NCBI RefSeq assembly: GCF_963675585.1
Contig: NZ_OY776414.1
Coordinates: 2,149,001 to 2,213,000 of the forward strand
Length of the DNA stretch: 64,000 nucleotides
Direction: 5' to 3'
From: an uncultured Draconibacterium sp.
Lineage (GTDB): Bacteria > Bacteroidota > Bacteroidia > Bacteroidales > Prolixibacteraceae
The position numbers and the translations under genes were made by a program. Below the pieces are notes generated by a model. It was not told the DNA's origin. It was given only the letters and a program-made list of their open reading frames with translations, and did not search any database. Numbering within the stretch: position 1 is the stretch's first letter; each line of letters opens with the position of its first letter. Positions 63,880 through 64,000 of this stretch are shown here, in pieces.

Positions 63880-64000
63880 TTACTCTTCGTATCCTGGATT
63901 TTGCTCCAGTACGGCTCCTGTATTTAAATCTATTTCGGTTTGAGGAATAGGCCACAAACTGTGGTAATCCTGAATGCTGGCACCAGGATTTCCCGGATTA
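63880..64000 (-). CDS. susD: SusD/RagB-family protein, C-terminal end (5' part outside window)
   Basis: The last 39 residues of a SusD protein run in from the right edge: a segment with SLWPIPQTEIDLNTG followed by AVLEQNPGYEE and a stop at 63880-63882. The WPIP-E-x-N-N/Q-NPGY ending is diagnostic of SusD C-termini. It shows that the GH92 genes belong to a second Sus-type locus. Confidence 0.88.
   Translation of the reverse strand, partial: NPGNPGASIQDYHSLWPIPQTEIDLNTGAVLEQNPGYEE

Overview
The window comes from a member of the phylum Bacteroidota. The SusC/SusD pairs, BACON and STN domains, ECF sigma/FecR pair, RteC and Bacteroides-type Tra proteins all point that way. The PUL style would fit the order Marinilabiliales, but that is a guess. 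Almost every gene lies on the minus strand; the only clear plus-strand protein gene is a broken fic gene.

Region 1 (1-15.5 kb) is part of an integrative conjugative element (ICE). Read in transcription order (right to left) it holds an RteC-type regulator, a small Cys-rich protein, a three-gene replication-like operon (HTH protein, winged-helix-like protein, DnaC-like ATPase), a ~1 kb non-coding leader, and a tra operon. The tra operon is small membrane protein, TraE, TraF, TraG (VirB4-like), two unassigned secreted proteins, TraJ, TraK, a TraL-position protein, TraM, TraN, a coupling ATPase and a DUF4099/DUF3945 protein cut by the window edge. Relaxase and integrase are not in the window. 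This region also has an unusual plus-strand nested stem structure (14422-14577), a palindromic element copied upstream of both ICE operons (11552 and 14003), and a mirror-symmetric homopurine tract.

Region 2 (16-55 kb) is a very large polysaccharide utilisation locus on one strand: ECF sigma, FecR, SusC, SusD, a BACON glycan-binding lipoprotein, a small secreted domain protein, then GH79-like, GH106-like, GH39-like, alpha/beta-hydrolase, GH2 with a LamG insert, carboxylesterase, GH2, GH43, DUF1593, GH106, GH78, DUF1593, a GH43 galactanase-like protein and GH3. Rhamnosidases, a glucuronidase-like enzyme, beta-galactosidases, a beta-1,3-galactanase-like GH43 and an arabinofuranosidase-like GH43, without lyases or sulfatases, suggest rhamnose-capped type II arabinogalactan as substrate (inference). 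FecR, SusC (twice) and the esterase each carry single-base frameshifts.

Region 3 (55.2-58.1 kb) has a Fic AMP-transferase-like gene interrupted by a complete IS982-family element with a 7-bp target duplication. It is followed by a 20-bp match to the 3' end of tmRNA, the expected footprint of an integrase target site. Its orientation places the inserted element to its left, so the PUL may be cargo of the ICE.

Region 4 (58.1-64 kb) is a second locus: two GH92 alpha-mannosidase-family proteins, a secreted sugar isomerase/epimerase-like protein, and the C-terminal end of another SusD.
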